In this document: positions 9,317-18,404 of the stretch, piece after piece
Layout of the letters: every line of letters begins with the position of its first letter
Numbering within the stretch: the stretch's first letter is position 1
Assembly: GCA_013297865.1 (NCBI GenBank)
Contig: JAAFIP010000006.1
Span: forward strand, 228,757 to 292,756
Reading direction: 5' to 3'
Length of the DNA stretch: 64,000 nucleotides
DNA from: Polaromonas sp.
GTDB lineage: Bacteria > Pseudomonadota > Gammaproteobacteria > Burkholderiales > Burkholderiaceae_C
The notes under the pieces: model-generated
The model's database searches: none
Told to the model about the DNA's origin: nothing
Seen by the model: only the letters and a program-made list of their open reading frames with translations
Program-made: the position numbers and the translations under genes

Positions 9317-10354
9317 TCAAATTCGCGGTATCGACACAGAAGCAAAGAAAGCACGCGCGTCATCGCAGTCCTGGGCGATACCTTGGGTCAAGGCGTCCAG
9401 ACCGTCGTATTTACGCTCGTCGTGCAGTTTATGTAGCAGTTCCACACGGATGATTTTACCGTAGCCAGCGTCCAGCCCCAGCGCAGCGGGCCAGTCCAGG
9501 CAGTAGGTCTCGAGCAGCACGCGTCCGCCATTGACATCACTGGCGTCCAGCGAGGGGCGGATGCCCAGATTGGCCACCCCATGCAAGGGCTGTGCGCCCA
9601 GGCCCAGCACCCGCACGGCGAAAATGCCGCTGGCAGCGGTCTTCCACAGGTGGGCGCGCGAGGCAAAGCGCAGGTTGAGGGTGCGAAAGCCCTGCGGATA
9701 GGCTGGCGACACCCCCAGTTGGCGACCCAGCTTGCGGCCATGCACGACATGGCCGCTGATGCTGTAGGGGCGGCCTAGCAGTTTGGCAGCATCGGCCATG
9801 CGGCCCTGGGCCAGGGCTTCGCGCACGGCCGAGCTGGACACGCGCAGACCGTGCACTTCGTAGCTTTGCATGCGTGCCACATCAAAGCCCTGGGCATCGC
9901 CTGCAGCATCCAGAAAAGCGTAGTCGCCTGCACGCTGCGCGCCAAAGCGAAAATCATCACCCACCAGCACATACTTTGCGCCCAGGCCATGCACCAGAAC
10001 CTCGTCCACAAAGGCCTGTGGTGACAGCTGGGCCAGGGCCGCGTTGAAGGGCAGCACCACCACCTGATCAACGCCGCAGCGCTCCAGCTCAGTCAGCTTG
10101 TCGCGCAAAGTGCCAATGCGCGCAGGGGCCAGCTCGGGCTTGCCTGCGCGTGCCGCAAAGTAGTCGCGCGGATGCGGCTCAAACGTCACCACGCAGCTGG
10201 GCACGCTGCGGTGGGCGGCCTCGCTTTGCAGCAGCGCGATCATGGCCTGGTGGCCGCGGTGCACGCCATCGAAGTTGCCAATGGTCAACGCGCAGCCCGT
10301 GCGGGCCTGCTGCAAGGAACTTATGGCACGTCGGTAGCCTCTAAAAACTTTCAT
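9317..10354 (-). CDS. ribF: bifunctional riboflavin kinase / FAD synthetase
   Basis: A 345-residue enzyme making FMN and then FAD. The N-terminal adenylyltransferase domain has IGNFDGVHRGHQAMI (residues ~26-40), a nucleotidyltransferase HxGH-like site. The C-terminal kinase domain (from about 185) has GHVVHGRKLGRQLG, then FRTLNLRF in place of the common PTANL, and GVANLGIRPS. Replacement of PTANL by a RTLNL form is, as far as I recall, usual in this order. It is the first gene of the ribF-ileS-lspA set; its upstream region holds a dispersed repeat and faces the HNH endonuclease gene divergently. Confidence 0.97.
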   Translation of the reverse strand: MKVFRGYRRAISSLQQARTGCALTIGNFDGVHRGHQAMIALLQSEAAHRSVPSCVVTFEPHPRDYFAARAGKPELAPARIGTLRDKLTELERCGVDQVVVLPFNAALAQLSPQAFVDEVLVHGLGAKYVLVGDDFRFGAQRAGDYAFLDAAGDAQGFDVARMQSYEVHGLRVSSSAVREALAQGRMADAAKLLGRPYSISGHVVHGRKLGRQLGVSPAYPQGFRTLNLRFASRAHLWKTAASGIFAVRVLGLGAQPLHGVANLGIRPSLDASDVNGGRVLLETYCLDWPAALGLDAGYGKIIRVELLHKLHDERKYDGLDALTQGIAQDCDDARAFFASVSIPRI

Positions 10355-10375
10355 CTTGGCAGTTTAACAGTATGA

Positions 10376-10414
10376 ATTTGATAGCTGCCCCCGCGATAAT
10401 CTATTGGCTTGGGC
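10376..10414 (-). repeat. dispersed ~50-bp repeat, copy 3
   Basis: Reverse-complement copy (ATAGCTGCCCCCGCGATAAT then CTATTGGC) in the divergent promoter region between ribF and the HNH endonuclease gene. It keeps the intergenic-type CAATAG. Confidence 0.8.
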
Positions 10415-10527
10415 AAGGTTTTTGTCTTAAAAATAGCCTGAAACTAGGGTATATTGTGCTTTAAGACAGTCGTGTCAGCGTTTTCCAGTGTGATGAGCAG
10501 TATGTTTAAACTACTTGGAGGTTCGTT

Positions 10528-11085
10528 TTGAAGGTCTTGAAACTCTCGGCCCAGGGGCTGCCACAGTCGTGGATCAGCCTGGAACAAGCGGTGATTCACT
10601 ACGCCGCGGAGGAAGTGCGCTGGGAGTCGGGCGGAGAAGTGGCTATCTACCACGGCGGTCACAATGCTGTGACGGGCCGGCAGTCGATCATCACGGTCAA
10701 CAGCATCATCGGCACCAAGGGCGTGCCCAATATCAACCCCTTCAACCTGCGTCCGGGCCTGACCAACGGTAAGCTGTTTGCGCGTGACCGCAATGTCTGC
10801 GCCTATTGCGGCGAGCACTTCCACGAAGAAGACCTTACCCGTGAACACATCATTCCTTATGCGCAAAACGGCCAGGATGTGTGGATGAACGTCGTCACGG
10901 CCTGCCGCGCCTGTAACCACCGCAAGAGCAGCCGCACCCCCGAGCAGGCGCGCATGCCCTTGCTGTATGCGCCCTATGTGCCCAGCCTGTGGGAAGACTT
11001 TATCTTGCGCAACCGCAAGATCCTGGCTGACCAGATGGAGTTTCTGATGGCGCATCTGCCCAAGACATCGCGGCTGTGTAATTAG
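10528..11085 (+). CDS. HNH endonuclease
   Basis: A 185-residue protein with a C-terminal HNH/McrA-like domain: CAYCGEHF (zinc knuckle half), LTREHIIPYAQNG (catalytic His), WMNVVTACRACNHRKSSRTP (Asn, second CxxC, and N-H-R-K end). This arrangement is a zinc-stabilised beta-beta-alpha-metal nuclease. Small stand-alone HNH proteins of this length are common housekeeping-like genes in Burkholderiales and their target is not known. The start is TTG at 10528, chosen because GGAGG at 10517-10521 is ideally spaced and the protein reads well from there. The stop codon forms part of a perfect inverted repeat. Confidence 0.9.
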   Translation: MKVLKLSAQGLPQSWISLEQAVIHYAAEEVRWESGGEVAIYHGGHNAVTGRQSIITVNSIIGTKGVPNINPFNLRPGLTNGKLFARDRNVCAYCGEHFHEEDLTREHIIPYAQNGQDVWMNVVTACRACNHRKSSRTPEQARMPLLYAPYVPSLWEDFILRNRKILADQMEFLMAHLPKTSRLCN

Positions 11086-11099
11086 CTGCAGTGCAGCTA
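11083..11099. terminator. short palindromic hairpin between convergent genes
   Basis: TAGCTGCA-G-TGCAGCTA is a perfect 8-bp inverted repeat with a one-base centre that includes the HNH endonuclease stop codon. It lies between convergent genes, so it could act in either direction, but there is no T-tract. Confidence 0.4.
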
Positions 11100-11135
11100 T
11101 GGGCCCGCGCAGATCTGCGCTCTGGACTAACTGGG

Positions 11136-13568
11136 CTACTGGCCCGTCGCCGAAACACCGCAAACCACCCTGAGCACGACGGTGCTGCCAGCCGGAAAGC
11201 TGGGGATGGCAATGCCTGTGGCATTGAAAAAATTGGGCACCGACGCACTGGGCGTGACCACATTCAGCGGCAGGCCAACAGGGCAGCTGGCCGCACCTGT
11301 GGTGCTGCTGCAGGTCACACTGGTGCATTGCAGGCCCGCGCCAGGCGCATCCTTGATCACCGCGTTATCAGCCGCGTAGCCACCTGTGTTACTGAAGGTG
11401 AGGGTGTAGCTGGTGGTCGAGCCTGCGGTGACGCTGGTAATGCCATCGGTTTTGCTGACGCTCAGAGTGGTTGTCGCGCGCAGGCTCACGTCTTCCTGGG
11501 TGGAGCTGCCGCTGGCATAGTTGCTGCCGCCCACGGTACCGCCGTTGGCGAAAGTACCGCCGGGGGTGGTGGTGGGGTTGATAGTGGCCGAGCCCGTGGC
11601 TGGCCCACCCGTGGTGCGGGTGGGGTCGCTGAAGGTGACGCTGGCGTTGTTTTGGTAGGTAGTGAGGGGGGCGTTGTTGACGTTGACGGTAAATGTCAGG
11701 CTCACTGAGGCCCCGGGTGGCAGGGTAAATGCGTTGACTGCCGGGCTATTGGCGCTGCCTGCCACGCCGAAGACCGCAGTGCTGGTGTTGCCAGACTGGT
11801 TGCTGGCAGGCGAGGGCCCGGTAGCGGTGGCAAACGCTACGCTGGCCGTGGCTGTAGGGGAAGTCAGGCCAAACGGTACCGGCAGCACGTCGCTGATGGA
11901 CACGCCATAGGCCGTGCCTGCCGTGCTGGCATTGCTGACGTTGATGATGTACTGGGCCGTAGTGCCTGCAGGCAGCACGAGGACGGGGGTGGTGGTGCGT
12001 TTGCTCACAGTGAGAACCGGTGGGCACACAGCGCCCGACAGCACGCCAGTGGGCGTTGCGCTGATGCTGGTCACGGAGACTCCACCAGCACCTGAAGTGG
12101 CGCCATGGGCGGCGCCGCCAGGCTGGTTTTGCACTACGTTGGTATTGCCGTTGGCACCCCCTGCGACGCTGATGGACGCAGCAGCAGAGGTATAGACCAC
12201 CCCGCCCGCGCCACCGCCGCCGCCTGCATGGGCCGAGTCGCCCGGAACAAAGCCGTCACCGCCGCGGCCACCTGTGGCGTTGACGGTAAGACCCGCAAGG
12301 TTGCCCGTGGCAGCAATCACGGCGACTGAGCCGCCTGCGCCTGCGCCACCACCGGAGTCGTTGGCAGCCTGGGTCTGCCCCGGGCTGCCGTTGGCGTTGA
12401 TGGTGCCCACGCCGCTGACCGAGCCAGCGCGCACCAGCACAATGCCGCCGCCTGCGCCCCCGCTGGAGGTCAGCGCCGGGCTGTTGTTGTTGGCACCCGC
12501 ACCGCCGCCGCCGCCCATTACCAGCCGGCCCACGGCCTGCTGGGTGAACGCGCCGCCGCCGATGCCGCGCAGGTCCAGCTCTAGCGCGTAGGTGGTGGTC
12601 CATCCTGCGTTGTTCCAGCCATAGGCGCCAAAGCCGCCAATGCCGCCGTTGGCACCGCCGCCGCCGCCGCCGTTGTCGCGCTGGGCGTTGAAGTTGTTGC
12701 CGCCGCCACCCGCGTTGCCAGGGGCACCGCGGCCTTGGTCACCGGCCGCGTAGCCGCCCCAGGTGGCACCCAAATCAATCACCGCATTAGTGGCTGCGTC
12801 ATACACCAGTCGGGGTGTGCCTGCGATGCCTTCGCCCTTGATGGCATGGCGGTTGGCGGTGATATCGGTGGTGATCACATAGTCCACCGTGGTAGAGGCA
12901 GCGTTGGCCCAGACTGCACCGCCCGCGCCACGAAAGCCAGTGCCCGACACGTCGATGCCTGAAGAGCCCAGGTTGAGGTTGCCTGCTACATCCATGACCA
13001 CAACGCCGCCGGAGCTGCCGTTCCACAGCGCCGCCGTGACGGTGCCAGAGAGCGTGGTGGAAGAATACTGCGGTACACGGATCACCTGGAAGGTGCGGCG
13101 GTTAGTGGCCGTGGTGGCATCCATGATGTAGGTGTTGACCAGGCGACTGGTGGACAGGTCCAGGCTGGTACCACTGCTGGCCGGGCCTGCACGCACGTAT
13201 TCGTACTGGCCCGCCCTGCAGCTGGTGGCAGCGGGGTCCGTGTAGCCACGGCCCGTGCCGTTATTGCCACCATAGTTGGCATTATTGGTGGTGGTCAGGG
13301 TGGCGCACTGCATTTGCATGACCATCACCAGATCACCGGGCGTAATCGGTGTGCTGGCGCCGCGCGCGTTGATCAGGCTCAGGCTGGTAGCAGCCGGACC
13401 ATAGGTGCCATTGGGGGTGGGTTCGTAATAGGTGTTGACAAGCCCAGAGATCGAAGTGGGGCCGTCTTTGCCGGGAGCGGAGCACACCTGAGCCCACGCA
13501 CTGGCGCTGACGCACATCGCCAGCACCAGACGCAGGCTTGAGGTCCACAAAAAACGACGAAAAGACAT
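11136..13568 (-). CDS. secreted Gly-rich protein with DUF11 repeats
   Basis: About 810 residues. A signal peptide (FLWTSSLRLVLAMCVSASAWAQ) is followed by a distinctive N-terminal domain with TPGDLVMVMQMQCA and YEYVRAG. The middle, about 270-480, is very Gly/Ala/Asn-rich (GGGGGANGGIGGFG and similar). Two DUF11-type beta-sandwich repeats follow (LTVSKRTTTPVLVLPAGTT... and LSVSKTDGITSVTAGSTTSYTLTF). DUF11 modules occur in large cell-surface or secreted bacterial proteins and may act as spacers or adhesive units. No C-terminal anchor (LPXTG, PEP-CTERM or autotransporter barrel) is visible; the protein ends at CGVSATGQ. ATG 13568 is preferred over the GTG one codon earlier. The gene is monocistronic. 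Confidence 0.75.
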   Translation of the reverse strand: MSFRRFLWTSSLRLVLAMCVSASAWAQVCSAPGKDGPTSISGLVNTYYEPTPNGTYGPAATSLSLINARGASTPITPGDLVMVMQMQCATLTTTNNANYGGNNGTGRGYTDPAATSCRAGQYEYVRAGPASSGTSLDLSTSRLVNTYIMDATTATNRRTFQVIRVPQYSSTTLSGTVTAALWNGSSGGVVVMDVAGNLNLGSSGIDVSGTGFRGAGGAVWANAASTTVDYVITTDITANRHAIKGEGIAGTPRLVYDAATNAVIDLGATWGGYAAGDQGRGAPGNAGGGGNNFNAQRDNGGGGGGANGGIGGFGAYGWNNAGWTTTYALELDLRGIGGGAFTQQAVGRLVMGGGGGAGANNNSPALTSSGGAGGGIVLVRAGSVSGVGTINANGSPGQTQAANDSGGGAGAGGSVAVIAATGNLAGLTVNATGGRGGDGFVPGDSAHAGGGGGAGGVVYTSAAASISVAGGANGNTNVVQNQPGGAAHGATSGAGGVSVTSISATPTGVLSGAVCPPVLTVSKRTTTPVLVLPAGTTAQYIINVSNASTAGTAYGVSISDVLPVPFGLTSPTATASVAFATATGPSPASNQSGNTSTAVFGVAGSANSPAVNAFTLPPGASVSLTFTVNVNNAPLTTYQNNASVTFSDPTRTTGGPATGSATINPTTTPGGTFANGGTVGGSNYASGSSTQEDVSLRATTTLSVSKTDGITSVTAGSTTSYTLTFSNTGGYAADNAVIKDAPGAGLQCTSVTCSSTTGAASCPVGLPLNVVTPSASVPNFFNATGIAIPSFPAGSTVVLRVVCGVSATGQ

Positions 13569-13682
13569 CACAGTTTTGCTGTAAGAATAAATTACTGCAA
13601 TTTTAGGATAACTGTATGCAATTACTTACCGACTAGGGCCTGTTTGTACACAAATACAGCGATTTGCAGGGTTTCGTGCGTT

Positions 13683-15074
13683 TTACTGTGAAATTTCCAG
13701 AAGGACCACTCTGTTATCTGCCGCAGGCCAAGCCTTGGCGGCGACCGATTCGCCATTGAACTGGGCGGCCACGCTGCGCTGTGCAGCCTGCTTGAGCACC
13801 AGTTTGCTCGTGCTCAGGCCTGCGCCGCTGGCGGGCAGCCCCGGCGGCGTGGTGCTGCCGTCAAACACCAAGGTGTCGCGCGCCAAGTCAAAGTAGCCCC
13901 GCGGGCGGGTGAGCGTGACCACCGCGCCGTCTGGGCCAGCAGCGGTTTTATCAGCTTCGCTTAGGCGCTCGGCGCGCAGGTGCACGATGGCGCTGCTGCG
14001 TGGGAAAGGGCTGCGGTAGACGTGGGTGGTGGCATAGCCCGGCGCGCTGACCACAAACTCATACGGCTGCCCGTTCATGGCAGTCCAGGGCCCCCACTGG
14101 CCGTTGCTGCCAATCGACTGGCTCCAGGCCACGGTGCCCGCACGTTCGCCCGTGCCTGGCTTGACCGCATAGATGTCAAGCCGAGCACCCGGGATGGGCA
14201 GGTTATTGACAAAGTTGCCGCTGGCGGGGTCGTCAGATTTGAGGCCCAGGCCAGTGACCTGGCCCGACAGCACGACCGGGCTGTCGCTGCTGATGGCCAA
14301 TGTGCGCGGTGCCTGGCCGGTGATAAAGCGGTAGCTGGCCTCAAAGGCTTGGGGACTGAAAGAGGTCTCGCGGTGGTCAATACGCGGGATGACGACATTG
14401 CTGGCACCGCGCAGCTCAGGGCCTGCAAAGGTGACGAAAGTAGGGGTGCCCTTCTGGCCGATCCACAGGCCATCGGGCTGGGCGAATTTGTCATTGTTGT
14501 CGCTGCGGATGGTCATCCACTTGACGGGGCCTGCAACTTCATCGCCCGCAGCATTTTTAGGGGCGTTGAGGCCCTTGAGGAATGGCCCGGTGCCAGAGAA
14601 CTCGTTACCTTCGCGAAAGCCCGGAATGGCCCACACGCCGTGGTTGGGTGTGCCGCCCAAAATGGCGTGGCTGACGCGTTTGTCGCCGCCGCCGTTGTAG
14701 ATGTAGTTGCGCACAGCATTGCCGCCGCGCGAATTGGCGATCAAGACCACCTGGCTGGCGCCGGTGCGCTGCAGCACCTTGTCCACCTCGGCGCTGAGGT
14801 AGGCCATATGCTCGGCGGCGGAGGTGCGGCCGGGCTGGGGCTTGCTGTCGTCGTCGCGCGCCAGCGGGTAGGGCAGGTCGATGGCGTGCAGGCGCTCGCT
14901 TGGCCAGCCGTTGCTTTCAAAGCGCCACAAGGTGGTTTGCCACAGCGCAGCGCTGTCGCCGTTGCCGTGCACAAAGACGATGGGTGCGGGCGCAGAAGAA
15001 GGGCCAACACGCAGCGCACCACAGGCGGCCAGCGCCAGTGCAACCAGGACCAGAAGACTACGGCGGTAGAACAT
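13683..15074 (-). CDS. alpha/beta-hydrolase (esterase-like) lipoprotein
   Basis: About 463 residues from ATG 15074, which begins a lipoprotein signal (MFYRRSLLVLVALALAACG; lipobox Cys after LALAA). An in-frame start further upstream would run through a dispersed repeat and is unlikely. The N-terminal half is an alpha/beta hydrolase: VFVHGNGDSAALW (oxyanion region), IANSRGGN as the nucleophile elbow in place of GxSxG, and ILGGTPNHG. The C-terminal ~200 residues look like a beta-rich domain (PGARLDIYAVKPGTGERAG...). Possible substrates are lipids, polyhydroxyalkanoate or oligomers thereof; none can be assigned. Confidence 0.75.
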   Translation of the reverse strand: MFYRRSLLVLVALALAACGALRVGPSSAPAPIVFVHGNGDSAALWQTTLWRFESNGWPSERLHAIDLPYPLARDDDSKPQPGRTSAAEHMAYLSAEVDKVLQRTGASQVVLIANSRGGNAVRNYIYNGGGDKRVSHAILGGTPNHGVWAIPGFREGNEFSGTGPFLKGLNAPKNAAGDEVAGPVKWMTIRSDNNDKFAQPDGLWIGQKGTPTFVTFAGPELRGASNVVIPRIDHRETSFSPQAFEASYRFITGQAPRTLAISSDSPVVLSGQVTGLGLKSDDPASGNFVNNLPIPGARLDIYAVKPGTGERAGTVAWSQSIGSNGQWGPWTAMNGQPYEFVVSAPGYATTHVYRSPFPRSSAIVHLRAERLSEADKTAAGPDGAVVTLTRPRGYFDLARDTLVFDGSTTPPGLPASGAGLSTSKLVLKQAAQRSVAAQFNGESVAAKAWPAADNRVVLLEISQ

Positions 15075-15101
15075 GACAGCAAGCCTTTTTAGTAAAGAAA
15101 A

Positions 15102-15151
15102 CAGCTGCCAGCCCAATAGAGTATCGCGGGAGCAGCTATTAAATAAATAGC
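15102..15151 (+). repeat. dispersed ~50-bp repeat, copy 4
   Basis: Near-consensus copy with CCAATAGAG, CGCGGGAGCAGC and the terminal hairpin GCTATT-AAAT-AAATAGC. It lies upstream of the esterase-like gene and downstream of the small acyl-CoA dehydrogenase gene's stop, both on the minus strand. Confidence 0.9.
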
Positions 15152-15213
15152 GTATTGATTCTGGAAACTTGAAAATTGCTCAAAACCATCAGCTTCACAA
15201 GCAGTGGAGTGGT

Positions 15214-16329
15214 CTATGCAAAGACGCCTGCAGTCTCCTGCATGCGCGCGCTGACCTCGCCCAGCTGGTGCAGGCTGTCGCCAAAGCGCATTTCCAGCTG
15301 CGTGAGCTTTTTGAAGTAGTGGCTGACGATGTATTCATCGGTGACGCCAATGCCTCCGTGCAACTGCACGCACTGTTGGCCCACAAAGCGCATGCTCTGG
15401 CTGAGCTGGTATTTGGCCTGGGCCATGGCGCGGCGGCGCGCCGGCGCGGCCTCGCCCAGCTTGAGCGCGGCAAAGTAGGCCATGCCGCGACCGAGTTCGA
15501 GCTGCATCTTCACATCGGCAATGCGATGGCGCAGGGCCTGGAAGGTGGACAGCGTGGCGCCAAACTGCTTGCGGGTGTTCATGTAGTCCACGGTGATGGC
15601 CATGGTCTTGTCCATCACGCCGACGGCTTCGGCGCATGTCAGCGCCAGGCCAATATCCACCGCCAGCTCCAGTGCGGCCAGGCCGTTGACAGTGACCAGC
15701 TGGGCCGAAGCCTTGGTCAGCGTCACATCGGTGGCGCGTGAGCCGTCCTGGCAGCCATAGCCGCGGGTGCTCACGCCTGCGGCGCTGCGCTCGACCAAAA
15801 ACAGCGCCATCTGACCGCCGAGCATGGCCGGAACCATAAACGCATCGGCCTGATCGCCAATGGGCACCAGATTTTTGACGCCGCTCAAGGTATAGCCATC
15901 GCCAGCTTGCGTAGCCTGGGTGTCGCACACCTCCAGCCGGTAGCGCGCCTTGCGCTCCTGGTGTGCCAGCACCACCGTCGCTGCGCCACTGGCCATGCGG
16001 GGCAGCCATTGGGCCTTGAGCGCCTGGGGGGCGTGGTTGTCCAGTACGGGGCCGCAGATATAGCCTTGCGCCAGCGGCTCCAGCACCAGGCCGCGCCCCA
16101 GCTCTTCCTGCACCACCATGCACTCCACCGGCCCCATGTCCATGCCGTCAAAGGCGCTGCCAATGCACAGGCCTGTCAGCCCCAGGTCGGCAAGCTCGCC
16201 ATAGGCCGTGCGGTCAAAGCCGCCTGCTGCCTCAATGCTGCGGCGGCGATCGAAGGTGTAGCCTTTGTCTACGAACTTGCGCACGGCGTCGCGCAGCTGT
16301 TCCTGGTCGTCTGTGAAGTCAAAATCCAT
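15214..16329 (-). CDS. acyl-CoA dehydrogenase, PimD-like (small subunit type)
   Basis: A 371-residue flavoprotein of the acyl-CoA dehydrogenase superfamily: N-terminal helical domain (DFTDDQEQLRDAVRKFVDKG), central beta domain, C-terminal helices with RKQFGATLSTFQALRHRIAD and QLHGGIGVTDEYIVSHYFK. It resembles the small subunit of pimeloyl-CoA dehydrogenase, which partners a larger paralogue; the next gene upstream (16392-17573) is that type. The pair should oxidise acyl-CoA or dicarboxyl-CoA substrates and pass electrons through ETF to ETF-ubiquinone oxidoreductase, encoded at 28.2 kb. True chain-length specificity is not visible. Confidence 0.85.
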   Translation of the reverse strand: MDFDFTDDQEQLRDAVRKFVDKGYTFDRRRSIEAAGGFDRTAYGELADLGLTGLCIGSAFDGMDMGPVECMVVQEELGRGLVLEPLAQGYICGPVLDNHAPQALKAQWLPRMASGAATVVLAHQERKARYRLEVCDTQATQAGDGYTLSGVKNLVPIGDQADAFMVPAMLGGQMALFLVERSAAGVSTRGYGCQDGSRATDVTLTKASAQLVTVNGLAALELAVDIGLALTCAEAVGVMDKTMAITVDYMNTRKQFGATLSTFQALRHRIADVKMQLELGRGMAYFAALKLGEAAPARRRAMAQAKYQLSQSMRFVGQQCVQLHGGIGVTDEYIVSHYFKKLTQLEMRFGDSLHQLGEVSARMQETAGVFA

Positions 16330-16391
16330 GGAAATCTCTTGTCAGTAAAGGGGATAGATGGGGGGCAGTGTGCAATGGCTGTTTTCAGGCT

Positions 16392-17573
16392 TTAGCCCAG
16401 CACAAATTGCGAAACGATGTTGCGCTGCACTTCGTTGCTACCGCCATAGATGGTGGTCTTGCGCATGTTGAAGTAGGTAGAGGCCAGCGGGGCGCAATGC
16501 ACGGCGCTGCCAGGGTAGTCGCCCTGCCAGCCAGCGTCCATGGCCTCGTGGATCAAGGGCACGGCATACGGCCCAGCGGCCAGCATCATCAGCTCGCTGT
16601 AGCGCTGCTGGATCTCGCTGCCGCGGATCTTGAGCAAGCCTGCCACGTCCAGCGCCTGCTTGCCCGCTTTTTCCGCGCTCAGCACGCGCAGCACCATCAT
16701 CTCCAGCGCAATCACATCGACTTCCAGCTTGGCAATCTCGTCCCTGAAGCGCACATCGTCATACACACCTTCCTGCTTGGCGATTTTTTTCAGCCGCTCC
16801 AGCTCGCGCTTGCTGCGGTTGACATCGGCAATATTGGTGCGCTCGTGGGCCAGCAGGTATTTGGCGTAGTTCCAGCCTTTGTTTTCCTCGCCCACCAGGT
16901 TTTCTGCGGGCACTTCAACATTGTCAAACCATACCTCGTTGACTTCGCATTCGCCGTCCAGCAGCTTGATCGGGCGCACGCTGACGCCTGGGCTTTTCAT
17001 GTCGATCAGCAAAAAGCTGATGCCCGTCTGCGGCTTGCCTTCATTGCTGGTGCGCACCAGGCAGAAAATCCATTCGCCATACTGTCCCAGGGTGGTCCAG
17101 GTTTTCTGGCCGTTGACAACGTATTTATCGCCCACCCGCTCCGCCTTGCACTTGAGCGAGGCCAAGTCCGAGCCGGAGCCTGGCTCGCTGTAACCCTGGC
17201 TCCACCACACCTGGCCGCTCGCAATGCCGGGCAGGTGGCGCTGCTGCTGCTCTGGCGAGCCAAAGGCCATGATCACCGGTGCCACCATCACCGGGCCAAA
17301 GGGCACGACGCGGGGAGCGCCTGCCAGGGCGCACTCTTCCTCAAACAGATGCTTTTGCACGGCGTTCCAGCCCGGGCCACCAAACTCTTTGGGCCAGCCG
17401 TGGCCCAGCCATCCTTTTTTGCCCAAGATTCTGGCCCAGGCCTGCATATCGTCACGCGTCAGGCGCAGGGCGCTATGCACCTTCTGCGCAATCTCTTTGG
17501 GCAGGTGGGCACGCACCCAGGTGCGCACCTCATGGCGAAACGCTTCTTCTTCAGGGGTAAAGGCTAAATCCAT
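16392..17573 (-). CDS. acyl-CoA dehydrogenase, PimC-like (large subunit type)
   Basis: A 393-residue acyl-CoA dehydrogenase: MDLAFTPEEEAFRHEVRTWV at the N-terminus, WSQGYSEPGSGSDLASL (FAD/substrate loop), YVVNGQKTWTT, and the C-terminal IYGGSNEVQRNIVSQ. The GGSNE-type end and the long helical insertion with ERTNIADVNRSKRELERLK are typical of the large-subunit-like group associated with pimeloyl-CoA and long-chain substrates. It lies 62 bp upstream of the small-subunit-type paralogue on the same strand and should form one operon and probably a heteromeric enzyme with it. Confidence 0.87.
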   Translation of the reverse strand: MDLAFTPEEEAFRHEVRTWVRAHLPKEIAQKVHSALRLTRDDMQAWARILGKKGWLGHGWPKEFGGPGWNAVQKHLFEEECALAGAPRVVPFGPVMVAPVIMAFGSPEQQQRHLPGIASGQVWWSQGYSEPGSGSDLASLKCKAERVGDKYVVNGQKTWTTLGQYGEWIFCLVRTSNEGKPQTGISFLLIDMKSPGVSVRPIKLLDGECEVNEVWFDNVEVPAENLVGEENKGWNYAKYLLAHERTNIADVNRSKRELERLKKIAKQEGVYDDVRFRDEIAKLEVDVIALEMMVLRVLSAEKAGKQALDVAGLLKIRGSEIQQRYSELMMLAAGPYAVPLIHEAMDAGWQGDYPGSAVHCAPLASTYFNMRKTTIYGGSNEVQRNIVSQFVLG

Positions 17574-17670
17574 TTTTGGCTCCGAATCAAGGTGGGCAAT
17601 AAATGCCTGTTTTTCAATACTTCAGGTTGTAGCACGAATGTGCTTTTATGGCTGTCTGTGGGGTGACAGG

Positions 17671-18357
17671 CTAGGCGCCCGTCTCGGGCAGGGCGATGCC
17701 CAGCTGTTCGCTGATGCTGCGCAGTTGCTCGCGCAGCAGCGCGTGGTCTGCCTTGAGCAGGGCAACGGTGTTTTCCAGCGTGGTCACGCGCGAGAGCAGG
17801 CCCTCGGCCTCGGCGGCGCTGGGCGCTTGGCTTACCAGGGCCTGCACATCCACCTCGCCGCACAGCAGATGCACCCAGCGCTGCTCGCGTGCGCCCGGGG
17901 CACGCGGCAGCTTCTGCACCATGCGCTGCCCGCCGTCATCGCCACGCTGCTGCAGCTCCAGCAGCACGGCGTCTACCGCTGCGGCATCGGCAAATTTGTA
18001 CCATCGCTCCCCATTGGTGCGCAGCTCTGCCGGGGTCTGCGGGCCGCGCAGCATCAGCAGGCCCAGCAGCACCGACTGCGGCTCGCTGGTGCCGCTCACG
18101 CGCATGAAGTTGTGCTCATAGCGCGGCACTCGGCTGGAGCTGCCTTCAAACACCAGGCTGAGCGCCTTGAGGGCCTCGATGGCGGTGCGAGCGTCATCGT
18201 CGCTCACCTCCATCACCGGATCACGGCTGGTTTTCTGGTTGCAGCCCAGGATCAGGGCGTTGAGCGAGAGCGGGTAGCTGTCGGGCACGGTGCGGGCTTT
18301 TTCCATCAAGGTGGCAAGCACGCGCGCTTCAATGGGGGTGAGGTTGCGAAGTGGCAT
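17671..18357 (-). CDS. DUF480 / YceH family protein
   Basis: About 228 residues from ATG 18357 (MPLRNLTPIEARVLATLMEK); the longer reading frame overlaps the divergent purN start and is less likely. Hallmarks of YceH are PDSYPLSLNALILGCNQK, SRDPVMEVSDDD, and LMLRGPQTPAELR. The family consists of two winged-helix domains, and its biochemical role is not established. A C-terminal heptad-like segment (LLSRVTTLENTVALLKADH) may be a coiled coil. It is divergent from purN. Confidence 0.88.
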   Translation of the reverse strand: MPLRNLTPIEARVLATLMEKARTVPDSYPLSLNALILGCNQKTSRDPVMEVSDDDARTAIEALKALSLVFEGSSSRVPRYEHNFMRVSGTSEPQSVLLGLLMLRGPQTPAELRTNGERWYKFADAAAVDAVLLELQQRGDDGGQRMVQKLPRAPGAREQRWVHLLCGEVDVQALVSQAPSAAEAEGLLSRVTTLENTVALLKADHALLREQLRSISEQLGIALPETGA

Positions 18358-18404
18358 AAGCAGGTAGGTTCTGGGCAATAATGTGCGCTCAATATCCGAA
18401 CGCA

